This document shows, piece by piece, positions 11,601 through 23,330 of a stretch of 64,000 nt of DNA (positions are counted from its first letter, which is position 1; every line of letters begins with the position of its first letter). Position numbers and translations under genes: made by a program. The stretch lies in the NCBI GenBank assembly GCA_949752745.1, contig OX457027.1:86001094-86065093 (forward strand), in the 5' to 3' direction. Below the pieces are notes generated by a model. The model saw only the letters and a program-made list of their open reading frames with translations. It had not been told where the DNA came from and did no database searches. This stretch comes from Protula sp. h YS-2021. Its lineage: Eukaryota > Annelida > Polychaeta > Sabellida > Serpulidae.

Positions 11601-14600
11601 ACTTAATTGCTTATCGTGACCAGTGTAAATTAGTAAATTCTCCTCTCAATGCGGCAAAAACTAAATTTTACTGAAAAAGTACTTACATATGAAAGTGGAA
11701 ATCTGAGCCTGTTCTTCCAAAATAACTCTGCGACATTCCTAATGATTTTGTTGAATTTCTTGCGAATAAAATTGTAAAAATTCACAATGACATTTTTAAA
11801 ACGCAGTCGGTTGTAGAATCTACAAATTATTTCGGTTTAGAAGTGTCAACTTTCAGACACGGGACTTTCTTAATACATCTACACCAGCTACTACTGATGA
11901 TATTCGACGAATTATTATGAAGTCGTCCAACGCGTCTTGTGATCTATACCCTATGACTACGTATTTAATCAAACTGTGTCTTGATATTCTGACTGAGCTA
12001 CTACACAAACAGTTAACTGTTTGCTATCTAACGACGAGGTTCGTCGTGAACAAAAAGAGGCTATTGAGACAGCTCTCCTGAAAAAACCAGAGCTTTATCC
12101 CAATGTTATGAACAATTATAGACCAATTTCCAACCTTAGTTTTGTGTCAAAATTAATAGAGGAAATAGTTGCATCGAGTTTAAATGATCATCTTAAGATA
12201 GACAAACTACAAACTGCCAATGCAGTCTGCTTATCGAAAGTTTCATTCCACTGAAACAGCGGTGTTAGAAGTTCACAGTGACATCGTTAGCGCCATGGAC
12301 AAAAAGAAAATGTCAGTGCTCGTACTAATCAGGGCTGGTATGAAATATTTAAAAAAAAAATTTTAACTTTTTAAAATTTTCAATTCATTGATTTAGAAAT
12401 TAATATTTCGCCTAAATCTGCGCTTCATATTCACATGTCTATCCCGCCAAAACTGTGTACATAAATTTCACCATTACTAGTCAAAACCCCACTCATTAAA
12501 CATCGAACACTATCCATCCCCAACCCCATATATGGCTTTTTTTATCCGACACAGGCTTACTCGTGTCACAGCTGTCACTATCTGTGCTCTAAATAAACAG
12601 TCATATAAGCTAACTGGAGACTCAGTGTCTGCACAGAAGCCACAAGTGAAATATATATATCATCGATAACAGTCCACTATCTATGACGACTCAGTTACAG
12701 TGGTCAGAACATCTATTCCTCTCCGACCGAATATAGTGGTATAACAGTGGTATAATGAAAATCTGCGATAAGCCGAGATTTTTAAGCGCCGGTTTAAAGA
12801 AAACGGTAAAAAATCTGGCCTTAATCAAGACTTAATTGCTTATCGTGACCAGTGTAAATTAGTAAATTCTCCTCTCAATGCGGCAAAAACTAAATTTTAC
12901 TGAAAAAGTACTTACATATGAAAGTGGAAATCTGAGCCTGTTCTTCCAAAATAACTCTGCGACATTCCTAATGATTTTGTTGAATTTCTTGCGAATAAAA
13001 TTGTAAAAATTCACAATGACATTTTTAAAACGCAGTCGGTTGTAGAATCTACAAATTATTTCGGTTTAGAAGTGTCAACTTTCAGACACGGGACTTTCTT
13101 AATACATCTACACCAGCTACTACTGATGATATTCGACGAATTATTATGAAGTCGTCCAACGCGTCTTGTGATCTATACCCTATGACTACGTATTTAATCA
13201 AACTGTGTCTTGATATTCTGACTGAGCTACTACACAAACAGTTAACTGTTTGCTATCTAACGACGAGGTTCGTCGTGAACAAATAGAGGCTATTGAGACA
13301 GCTCTCCTGAAAAAACCAGAGCTTTATCCCAATGTTATGAACAATTATAGACCAATTTCCAACCTTAGTTTTGTGTCAAAATTAATAGAGGAAATAGTTG
13401 CATCGAGTTTAAATGATCATCTTAAGATAGACAAACTACAAACTGCCAATGCAGTCTGCTTATCGAAAGTTTCATTCCACTGAAACAGCGGTGTTAGAAG
13501 TTCACAGTGACATCGTTAGCGCCATGGACAAAAAGAAAATGTCAGTGCTCGTACTAATCAGGGCTGGTATGAAATATTTAAAAAAAAATTTCAACTTTTT
13601 AAAATTTTCAATTCATTGATTTAGAAATTAATATTTCGCCTAAATCTGCGCTTCATATTCACATGTCTATCCCGCCAAAACTGTATACATAAATTTCACA
13701 ATTACTAGTCAAAACCCCACTCATTAAACATCGAACACTATCCATCCCCAACCCCATATATGGCTTTTTTTATCCGACACAGGCTTACTCGTGTCACAGC
13801 TGTCACTATCTGTGCTCTAAATAAACAGTCATATAAGCTAACTGGAGACTCAGTGTCTGCACAGAAGCCACAAGTGAAATATATATATCATCGATAACAG
13901 TCCACTATCTATGACGACTCAGTTACAGTGGTCAGAACATCTATTCCTCTCCGACCGAATATAGTGGTATAACAGTGGTATAATGAAAATCTGCGATAAG
14001 CCGAGATTTTTAAGCGCCGGTTTAAAGAAAACGGTAAAAAATCTGGCCTTAATCAAGACTTAATTGCTTATCGTGACCAGTGTAAATTAGTACATTCTCC
14101 TCTCAATGCGGCAAAAACTAAATTTTACTGAAAAAGTACTTACATATGAAAGTGGAAATCTGAGCCTGTTCTTCCAAAATAACTCTGCGACATTCCTAAT
14201 GATTTTGTTGAATTTCTTGCGAATAAAATTGTAAAAATTCACAATGACATTTTTAAAACGCAGTCGGTTGTAGAATCTACAAATTATTTCGGTTTAGAAG
14301 TGTCAACTTTCAGACACGGGACTTTCTTAATACATCTACACCAGCTACTACTGATGATATTCGACGAATTATTATGAAGTCGTCCAACGCGTCTTGTGAT
14401 CTATACCCTATGACTACGTATTTAATCAAACTGTGTCTTGATATTCTGACTGAGCTACTACACAAACAGTTAACTGTTTGCTATCTAACGACGAGGTTCG
14501 TCGTGAACAAATAGAGGCTATTGAGACAGCTCTCCTGAAAAAACCAGAGCTTTATCCCAATGTTATGAACAATTATAGACCAATTTCCAACCTTAGTTTT

Positions 14601-17600
14601 GTGTCAAAATTAATAGAGGAAATAGTTGCATCGAGTTTAAATGATCATCTTAAGATAGACAAACTACAAACTGCCAATGCAGTCTGCTTATCGAAAGTTT
14701 CATTCCACTGAAACAGCGGTGTTAGAAGTTCACAGTGACATCGTTAGCGCCATGGACAAAAAGAAAATGTCAGTGCTCGTACTAATCAGGGCTGGTATGA
14801 AATATTTAAAAAAAAATTTCAACTTTTTAAAATTTTCAATTCATTGATTTAGAAATTAATATTTCGCCTAAATCTGCGCTTCATATTCACATGTCTATCC
14901 CGCCAAAACTGTATACATAAATTTCACAATTACTAGTCAAAACCCCACTCATTAAACATCGAACACTATCCATCCCCAACCCCATATATGGCTTTTTTTA
15001 TCCGACACAGGCTTACTCGTGTCACAGCTGTCACTATCTGTGCTCTAAATAAACAGTCATATAAGCTAACTGGAGACTCAGTGTCTGCACAGAAGCCACA
15101 AGTGAAATATATATATCATCGATAACAGTCCACTATCTATGACGACTCAGTTACAGTGGTCAGAACATCTATTCCTCTCCGACCGAATATAGTGGTATAA
15201 CAGTGGTATAATGAAAATCTGCGATAAGCCGAGATTTTTAAGCGCCGGTTTAAAGAAAACGGTAAAAAATCTGGCCTTAATCAAGACTTAATTGCTTATC
15301 GTGACCAGTGTAAATTAGTAAATTCTCCTCTCAATGCGGCAAAAACTAAATTTTACTGAAAAAGTACTTACATATGAAAGTGGAAATCTGAGCCTGTTCT
15401 TCCAAAATAACTCTGCGACATTCCTAATGATTTTGTTGAATTTCTTGCGAATAAAATTGTAAAAATTCACAATGACATTATTAAAACGCAGTCGGTTGTA
15501 GAATCTACAAATTATTTCGGTTTAGAAGTGTCAACTTTCAGACACGGGACTTTCTTAATACATCTACACCAGCTACTACTGATGATATTCGACGAATTAT
15601 TATGAAGTCGTCCAACGCGTCTTGTGATCTATACCCTATGACTACGTATTTAATCAAACTGTGTCTTGATATTCTGACTGAGCTACTACACAAACAGTTA
15701 ACTGTTTGCTATCTAACGACGAGGTTCGTCGTGAACAAAAAGAGGCTATTGAGACAGCTCTCCTGAAAAAACCAGAGCTTTATCCCAATGTTATGAACAA
15801 TTATAGACCAATTTCCAACCTTAGTTTTGTGTCAAAATTAATAGAGGAAATAGTTGCATCGAGTTTAAATGATCATCTTAAGATAGACAAACTACAAACT
15901 GCCAATGCAGTCTGCTTATCGAAAGTTTCATTCCACTGAAACAGCGGTGTTAGAAGTTCACAGTGACATCGTTAGCGCCATGGACAAAAAGAAAATGTCA
16001 GTGCTCGTACTAATCAGGGCTGGTATGAAATATTTAAAAAAAAATTTCAACTTTTTAAAATTTTCAATTCATTGATTTAGAAATTAATATTTCGCCTAAA
16101 TCTGCGCTTCATATTCACATGTCTATCCCGCCAAAACTGTGTACATAAATTTCACCATTACTAGTCAAAACCCCACTCATTAAACATCGAACACTATCCA
16201 TCCCCAACCCCACATATGGCTTTTTTCATCCGACACAGGCTTACTCGTGTCACAGCTGTCACTATCTGTGCTCTAAATAAACAGTCATATAAGCTAACTG
16301 GAGACTCAGTGTCTGCACAGAAGCCACAAGTGAAATATATATATCATCGATAACAGTCCACTATCTATGACGACTCAGTTACAGTGGTCAGAACATCTAT
16401 TCCTCTCCGACCGAATATAGTGGTATAACAGTGGTATAATGAAAATCTGCGATAAGCCGAGATTTTTAAGCGCCGGTTTAAAGAAAACGGTAAAAAATCT
16501 GGCCTTAATCAAGACTTAATTGCTTATCGTGACCAGTGTAAATTAGTACATTCTCCTCTCAATGCGGCAAAAACTAAATTTTACTGAAAAAGTACTTACA
16601 TATGAAAGTGGAAATCTGAGCCTGTTCTTCCAAAATAACTCTGCGACATTCCTAATGATTTTGTTGAATTTCTTGCGAATAAAATTGTAAAAATTCACAA
16701 TGACATTTTTAAAACGCAGTCGGTTGTAGAATCTACAAATTATTTCGGTTTAGAAGTGTCAACTTTCAGACACGGGACTTTCTTAATACATCTACACCAG
16801 CTACTACTGATGATATTCGACGAATTATTATGAAGTCGTCCAACGCGTCTTGTGATCTATACCCTATGACTACGTATTTAATCAAACTGTGTCTTGATAT
16901 TCTGACTGAGCTACTACACAAACAGTTAACTGTTTGCTATCTAACGACGAGGTTCGTCGTGAACAAATAGAGGCTATTGAGACAGCTCTCCTGAAAAAAC
17001 CAGAGCTTTATCCCAATGTTATGAACAATTATAGACCAATTTCCAACCTTAGTTTTGTGTCAAAATTAATAGAGGAAATAGTTGCATCGAGTTTAAATGA
17101 TCATCTTAAGATAGACAAACTACAAACTGCCAATGCAGTCTGCTTATCGAAAGTTTCATTCCACTGAAACAGCGGTGTTAGAAGTTCACAGTGACATCGT
17201 TAGCGCCATGGACAAAAAGAAAATGTCAGTGCTCGTACTAATCAGGGCTGGTATGAAATATTTAAAAAAAAAATTTCAACTTTTTAAAATTTTCAATTCA
17301 TTGATTTAGAAATTAATATTTCGCCTAAATCTGCGCTTCATATTCACATGTCTATCCCGCCAAAACTGTGTACATAAATTTCACCATTACTAGTCAAAAC
17401 CCCACTCATTAAACATCGAACACTATCCATCCCCAACCCCATATATGGCTTTTTTTATCCGACACAGGCTTACTCGTGTCACAGCTGTCACTATCTGTGC
17501 TCTAAATAAACAGTCATATAAGCTAACTGGAGACTCAGTGTCTGCACAGAAGCCACAAGTGAAATATATATATCATCGATAAAAGTCTACTATCTATGAC

Positions 17601-18817
17601 GACTCAGTTACAGTGGTCAGAACATCTATTCCTCTCCGACCGAATATAGTGGTATAACAGTGGTATAATGAAAATCTGCGATAAGCCGAGATTTTTAAGC
17701 GCCGGTTTAAAGAAAACGGTAAAAAATCTGGCCTTAATCAAGACTTAATTGCTTATCGTGACCAGTGTAAATTAGTACATTCTCCTCTCAATGCGGCAAA
17801 AACTAAATTTTACTGAAAAAGTACTTACATATGAAAGTGGAAATCTGAGCCTGTTCTTCCAAAATAACTCTGCGACATTCCTAATGATTTTGTTGAATTT
17901 CTTGCGAATAAAATTGTAAAAATTCACAATGACATTTTTAAAACGCAGTCGGTTGTAGAATCTACAAATTATTTCGGTTTAGAAGTGTCAACTTTCAGAC
18001 ACGGGACTTTCTTAATACATCTACACCAGCTACTACTGATGATATTCGACGAATTATTATGAAGTCGTCCAACGCGTCTTGTGATCTATACCCTATGACT
18101 ACGTATTTAATCAAACTGTGTCTTGATATTCTGACTGAGCTACTACACAAACAGTTAACTGTTTGCTATCTAACGACGAGGTTCGTCGTGAACAAAAAGA
18201 GGCTATTGAGACAGCTCTCCTGAAAAAACCAGAGCTTTATCCCAATGTTATGAACAATTATAGACCAATTTCCAACCTTAGTTTTGTGTCAAAATTAATA
18301 GAGGAAATAGTTGCATCGAGTTTAAATGATCATCTTAAGATAGACAAACTACAAACTGCCAATGCAGTCTGCTTATCGAAAGTTTCATTCCACTGAAACA
18401 GCGGTGTTAGAAGTTCACAGTGACATCGTTAGCGCCATGGACAAAAAGAAAATGTCAGTGCTCGTACTAATCAGGGCTGGTATGAAATATTTAAAAAAAA
18501 ATTTTTAACTTTTTAAAATTTTCAATTCATTGATTTAGAAATTAATATTTCGCCTAAATCTGCGCTTCATATTCACATGTCTATCCCGCCAAAACTGTAT
18601 ACATAAATTTCACCATTACTAGTCAAAACCCCACTCATTAAACATCGAACACTATCCATCCCCAACCCCATATATGGCTTTTTTATCCGACACAGGCTTA
18701 CTCGTGTCACAGCTGTCACTATCTGTGCTCTAAATAAACAGTCATATAAGCTAACTGGAGACTCAGTGTCTGCACAGAAGCCACAAGTGAAATATATATA
18801 TCATCGATAACAGTCCA
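7757..18817 (+). repeat. Nine-unit tandem array of a 1,228-1,229-bp LINE/hAT chimeric unit
   Basis: Nine near-identical head-to-tail units start at 7758, 8987, 10216, 11445, 12674, 13902, 15130, 16358 and 17587. Each consists of about 886 bp of LINE A coding sequence and then about 343 bp that begins CAGGGCTGGT and is the left end of a hAT-like element. Each repeats the same 77-residue reverse-transcriptase fragment (start points 8335, 9563, 10792, 12021, 13250, 14478, 15706, 16934, 18163) and shares the same frameshift, so the LINE was dead before amplification. The outer breakpoints both carry TCCA. Variants are sparse and shared among non-adjacent units. It is not a gene family. Confidence 0.97.
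8335..8568 (+). pseudogene. Reverse-transcriptase fragment, array unit 1
   Basis: A 77-codon open stretch with the LINE reverse-transcriptase block NNYRPISNLSFVSKLIEEIV, ending at a frameshift that separates it from the following YRKFHSTETAVL block. This copy reads SNEEV where the other eight read SNDEV, and unit 1 also has GGGTCT where the others have GCGTCT and a GGGG run where the others have GGT. These fit an older edge unit not fully homogenised with the rest. Confidence 0.9.
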
Positions 18818-19800
18818 AAAATAAACAGTAATTTAAACAAACATTTGACCAACGGTCGATTGACCAATACCTTAATCAAGAAACGACCATTTTACCAACT
18901 TTTTACCAAAAAAAATTATTTTGAACTATATCACTCTTTAACACAAATTCTCAGGTGTCATATTAAAACCCTCAAAACTAATAACCGTCAATGGGCATTA
19001 AGGGTACTGTGCATTTTAACAGGAGAGTTATAATATGGAAACCATCAAAACCAATCACTGCCTCTGGGTGTCAAAGGTACAGGAATACGGTCTGTATTAC
19101 ATGGCCCACTCTTCATTTCTACAAAGTGGGTTACAATCCGAATTAGATAGAGATGTCATTTCCCTCGCGTTTCTTTTTACAACTACGGGTGTATTTTAGC
19201 TGCTCTTAATTCTTACAAAGGGCGGATTAGTCTCAGACGTCATCTCGAGAGCAAATACTTACCTCAGTATTTGCCGCTCTTAACTCGCAGACAGTAATTA
19301 TAATCCGGATTAGGCAGAGGGGTCACTTTGACCTATATTCTTGCCTCAATTACAGAATAACATGCAGTAAATAAAAAAAAGACAATTTGATGAATAAAGG
19401 TTGAAATAACTTGAAAAAATAAACAGTTGGTCAAGTGATCGTTTTTTTTATTAAGGCGTTGGTCAATCCACCGTTGGTCAATTGTTCGTCGGTTAAATGA
19501 CCGTTGGTCAATCGACCATTGGTCAAATGTCCTGTACCCCTTTAATTTATTACTGTTCGCTGATGGTGTGAGTTCGTACAAAAACTGACTGTTGAGTTGT
19601 GCTTTGTTTGGGTATTATATACTATTTGTTTCTGCCTACTATTTGTTCAATGTTTTTCAATAAAATGAGTGTATGTTGTAAAGATATGTTTTTCATCAAT
19701 ACTCATTTGAACTATTTCAAAAATTTTAAAAATTTCCGAAATATTTCAAAAATTTCAAATTTCGTGAAATTCTTAAATTACGAAATTTTCACCAGCCCTG
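18472..19800 (+). mobile_element. hAT-like DNA element inserted in LINE A
   Basis: Taking the last array unit as its left end, the element runs from CAGGGCTGGT at 18472 to ACCAGCCCTG at 19800, about 1.33 kb, with 10-bp perfect terminal inverted repeats and AAATTT-rich subterminal sequence. It is flanked by GTACTAAT (8636-8643 and in each unit) and GTACTGAT (19801-19808), an 8-bp target duplication with one change, the length typical of hAT. Deleting it with one target copy joins LINE codons in frame as [21 protein letters not shown]. No transposase was recognised, so it is non-autonomous. Its first 343 bp are present nine times in the array. Confidence 0.85.
18824..19557. mobile_element. Nested inverted-repeat (foldback) element in the hAT-like element
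   Basis: The left arm (about 18824-18920) carries ACAGTAATTTAAACA, ATTTGACCAACGGTCGATTG and CCTTAATCAAG. The right arm (about 19405-19557), reversed, carries the same words with an extra internal block, so both arms fold together. The motif TTGACCAACGGTCGATTGACC is itself repeated in the right arm. The middle, about 480 bp, has no recognisable frame. It may be a separate MITE nested in the hAT-like element or its own subterminal structure. Confidence 0.6.
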
Positions 19801-21060
19801 GTACTGATCGCCCTGCTCGCGGCCTTTGACACTGTAAGTCACGACATTCTGCCTAGCCGCTTCGGGGTAAGAGGTACTGCGCTAAAATTGTTTCGCTCGT
19901 ACCTTACGTCTTGTACATAGATAGTCAAGGCCAGTCACGTTCGGCCCAAAAATCGCTTGATTTTGGCGTCCCCAAAGGTAGTATTTTAGGCTCGATACTC
20001 TTTGCCCTTTACACTTTTACCAAAAGGAGATGTCGCTGCTCGCCATACCATATGTGCAGTTTCACACCGATGACACTCAACTTTACATCTGTTATAGTGG
20101 TAATGGCCTTCAAGCCATACAGGACTGCATCTTGAATATTACACCCTGGATGTCTATCAATTTACACTCAATGTCGATAAAACTGAAGTTCTTTGGTCGG
20201 CTCACCACATGAACTGAGAACAACGTAGGAAATTAATGTAGTTGCTGATGATCAGACGGTTAAATCTATTAAATATCTTTGCACATTTTTTGACAATTTA
20301 TGGACAAGAAAAAATTTATTGATCTTAAATGCCAGAGCATAGTATACTTCTTACGTGCAATTGGTCAAACTGGGCACTTCTGTCGAGAAAAGTGAAAAAT
20401 GAAATACTTGTTAATGCATATATGACCTCAAGGATGGACTGCTGTAATTCCTTACTATACGGCTTTCCAAAAACTCAAATAGCCCCGTTACAAAAGCTAC
20501 AAAATATTTCTGCCCTTTTAATCAGTTATAAATCTAAATCTGATCATATTACTCCTGTTTTAATTAACCTGCAATGGCTCCCTGTTGAACAGAGAATTAT
20601 TTTTAAAATTTTAGTTCATGTGTATATGGTTTAAATGGTTATTTGTCTGATATGCTCATTAAATACGAGCCAGTTCGTAGCCTTAAGTCGTCTTCTCAAT
20701 ATCTCCTAAAAGAAACTAAATCCAGAACAAAATATGATATTTGGGGTTTTTCAAAAAAAAAAAAAAAAAAAAAATTCGGCCCATCTTTGGAATCTTTCAC
20801 CTTTGGACATCAAATGTTGTTCTACATTCTATTGATCTAAAAATCGCCTTAAAACTTTTCTCTTGAGGTAAACCTTTTTAGTTAACCCCTTATATCTTGT
20901 CTATCTTTCATTTTATTAAATGTTAACTTTATATGTATTGTTAGTCTGTTTATGTAATTAACAGTGTAATATTCTGTAGGAATCATCTTTGTAGCCCTTT
21001 CAGCTAACACTGAAAAAGGCCTTTATAGATGTTGCATTTATTATTATCATCATCATTAAT
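19801..21060 (+). pseudogene. LINE A 3' part: reverse transcriptase core, C-terminal region and 3' tail
   Basis: Continuation of the LINE after the inserted element. The order of blocks is [45 protein letters not shown] (usually YADD; both aspartates kept), NVDKTEVLW, then AYMTSRMDCCNSLLYGFPKT, KSDHITPVLINLQWLPVEQR and a degenerate C-terminal end interrupted by a poly-A tract at 20753-20774. The 3' end after about 20870 finishes in ATTATTATCATCATCATT at 21040-21058, a short-repeat tail typical of CR1/L2-group LINEs. At least three frameshifts and several stops are present. Confidence 0.88.
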
Positions 21061-21344
21061 GTGATGCTGTCTAAAAAAAGAAGAGATACTCCAGAGTCAT
21101 ATATATTAGTTTTCCCCGACACCGTAAACAGAAGAGTATTCCATAACTATGAAAATGCTGCAATGACAGTGATATTAATCCCTTCTAAGTTAAGGCGGAG
21201 GTATTAAGAAAAGTCCTAATAAAGATGCAATGCGCCGCTATTGGATAATTACCACTGGCAAAAATAGTTTGCAAATGGGTATGATTTGCAAAGAATTCTG
21301 GCTGTTTATTCCTTCCTTTTTTTTGTTTTTTTTTTTTCGTCACG

Positions 21345-21645
21345 GAGGTTTCCAGAAAACTCCTCCTACGCTATTTGACGTAGGACGATGAAATTTGGCA
21401 GAGATAGAGGGTGATGAGATGTCGTGAAATCCGCAAATTTTGTTGACCTTGACCTTCAAGGCTAAGGTCAAATTGAGGTCAAAGTTTCTTTATCTCAAAG
21501 TGGTTTCCAGAAAACTCCTCCTACACGGTTTGTAGTAGAAAGACGGCATTTGGCAGAGACAAAGAGGGTAATGAGTTGTCGTGAAATCCGCAAATTTTTT
21601 TGACCTTGACCTTCAAGGTCAAATTGAGGTGAAGATATTTTTTCA
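21345..21645. repeat. Two-copy 155-bp direct repeat
   Basis: TTCCAGAAAACTCCTCCTAC occurs at 21350 and 21505, each followed by similar text containing ATTTGGCAGAGA, GTCGTGAAATCCGCAAATTT and TTGACCTTGACCTTCAAGG. Repeats with a TGACCTTGACCT core are common in marine invertebrate genomes. Confidence 0.8.
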
Positions 21646-21802
21646 AAAACCTATTCCATCACGAAAAATTGCTGGAAATACCGCTCAAATCCTTCTTTCA
21701 ACACGTGTACGGTGTCAGTAGGCAGTAACATCATGGATGGAATCTCGACATTCAGTGTCAAGGTCATGTGACTTTCGTCTATAGAAATCCGTTAGAGAAA
21801 AA

Positions 21803-22250
21803 CTGTCCATTATCTCGAAAACGGTTAGAGATAGAGCGATTTTGAGCTTATTTTCGACCCTTTGGGCCTAAAAGACGTTATCGAAGAGGTACCTCGGTGA
21901 TCTTGACCTCCTCCGTCATGGTCAAGGTCAAAAACCGGAAGTTGACCATTATCTCGGAAACGGTTAGAGATAGAGCGATTTTGAGCTTATTTTCTGCCCT
22001 TTGGGCCTAAAAGGCGTTATATAGGAGGTACCTCGGTGACCTTGACCTCCTCCATCATGGTCAAGGTCAAAAACTGGAAGTTGACCATTATCTCGAAAAC
22101 GGTTAGAGATAGAGCGATTTTGAGCTTATTTTCGACCCTTTGGGCCTAAAAGACGTTACATAAGAGGTACCTCGGTGACCTTGACCTCCTCCGTCATTGT
22201 CAAGGTCAAAAACCGGAAGTTGTCCATTATCTCAAAAACGGTTAGAAAAC
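21803..22250. repeat. 139-bp tandem repeat, about 3.2 copies
   Basis: CCATTATCTCGAAAACGG and close variants recur at 21807, 21946, 22085 and 22224, exactly 139 bp apart. Each unit includes GATAGAGCGATTTTGAGC, CCCTTTGGGCCTAAAAG, GAGGTACCTCGGTGA and CATGGTCAAGGTCAAAAAC. The units are more than 90 percent alike by eye. Confidence 0.92.
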
Positions 22251-22259
22251 TGAATTTGA

Positions 22260-22920
22260 TTATTTGAGATTACATTATATTAACTTCGATGTCCTTGTTC
22301 ATGATAATAATTCGGAAGCTGACAATTATGTGGAAAGACTGAAAAATGTGTCTTTGACCAGATAGACTGTACCATTGCAAGTGGGTGTCATTTCGCTACG
22401 TGTAGCGAAATTCGGTCTAGTTTTGAGTGTTCCTTTGTTAACAAATGTGAGTAAAGAAGGAAATGTTCCACCCCTCTCCACCGCACAAAAATGTATTTGT
22501 ACAATCCTGTTATTCAGGAAAATTGGTGCACGTTTTAGTTTAGACGAATTGCCAGGCGAGTTGTCGGTAGGCCTATTGTCGCTTGATTCGATCACCGAGT
22601 ATGCAAAATTTGAAAGGGGTAGTGTACCGGGTATGCGCAACTGAGTAAGTGGGGGGGGGGATGGAAAGATGACCGCAAGGGGGCAAATTAACGTTTACAA
22701 TAGTTTATTAATATGGTACTAGTGGTGAAGATAATACTGAAATTAGCAAAAAAATCTGACAAACACAACTCGTTTAACAAACAAAGGTGTGAAGTGACGA
22801 TATTCTACGATGCATTCGATTAAACAGATGCTACATAGGCAGACCGAAAGGTTAGGCTTACGCTGGGAGGTTTAGAGGTGCGTTAGTCCTACGCCCCATT
22901 AGACTTAGGGGTACGTGAGA
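22260..22920. other. No recognised gene
   Basis: Frames of about 90-104 residues overlap on both strands at 22326-22644, but neither resembles a known family or has splice or start context. A G tract lies at 22652-22660. Nothing else is assigned. Confidence 0.4.
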
Positions 22921-23330
22921 CCTACGTCCCGCAATAACTGACATTTGCTTACACACAGGGAGCATGATATGCTGCATGAAAAAATAAAAATAAAATTTTA
23001 ATCATACCCCAAATACTTTGAAACTGATATTTCAAAAAAAAGAGAAAAAACATAGACGAAATTACATGTTAAATATTACGGGTGCACAGAATAAATTTAT
23101 CCCTACTTCTGCATCTGTCAATTATTTGAGTATTATTTTAATAGAATCTATAACTCCTTTATTTACATTTTGGTCACCTGACTATGGTCACATCACATTC
23201 AAAACCCGGGACGTAAACAAACATTTTACAGCTGGGTGTGGAAGCTAACTTGTATCCACATTAACGAAAAAATGAGATATCCAGTCCATTAAAAATTGTA
23301 TCTACCGGTATTTTACAAAAAGGGTACACG
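22920..23330. repeat. Dispersed repeat family D, copy 1
   Basis: Contains the marker words GCAATAACTGACATTTGCTT, TTCTGCATCTGTCAATTATT, GGTCACATCACATTC, ACGTAAACAAACATTTTACA and GGAAGCTAACTT in that order. The same words in the same order recur at about 25970-26800 and 27130-27840. No coding capacity was seen. Confidence 0.75.

Noticed and set aside
8335..18396. Nine 77-residue frames that look like a tandem gene family
   Set aside because: They are the same broken reverse-transcriptase fragment repeated by the array and end at a shared frameshift.
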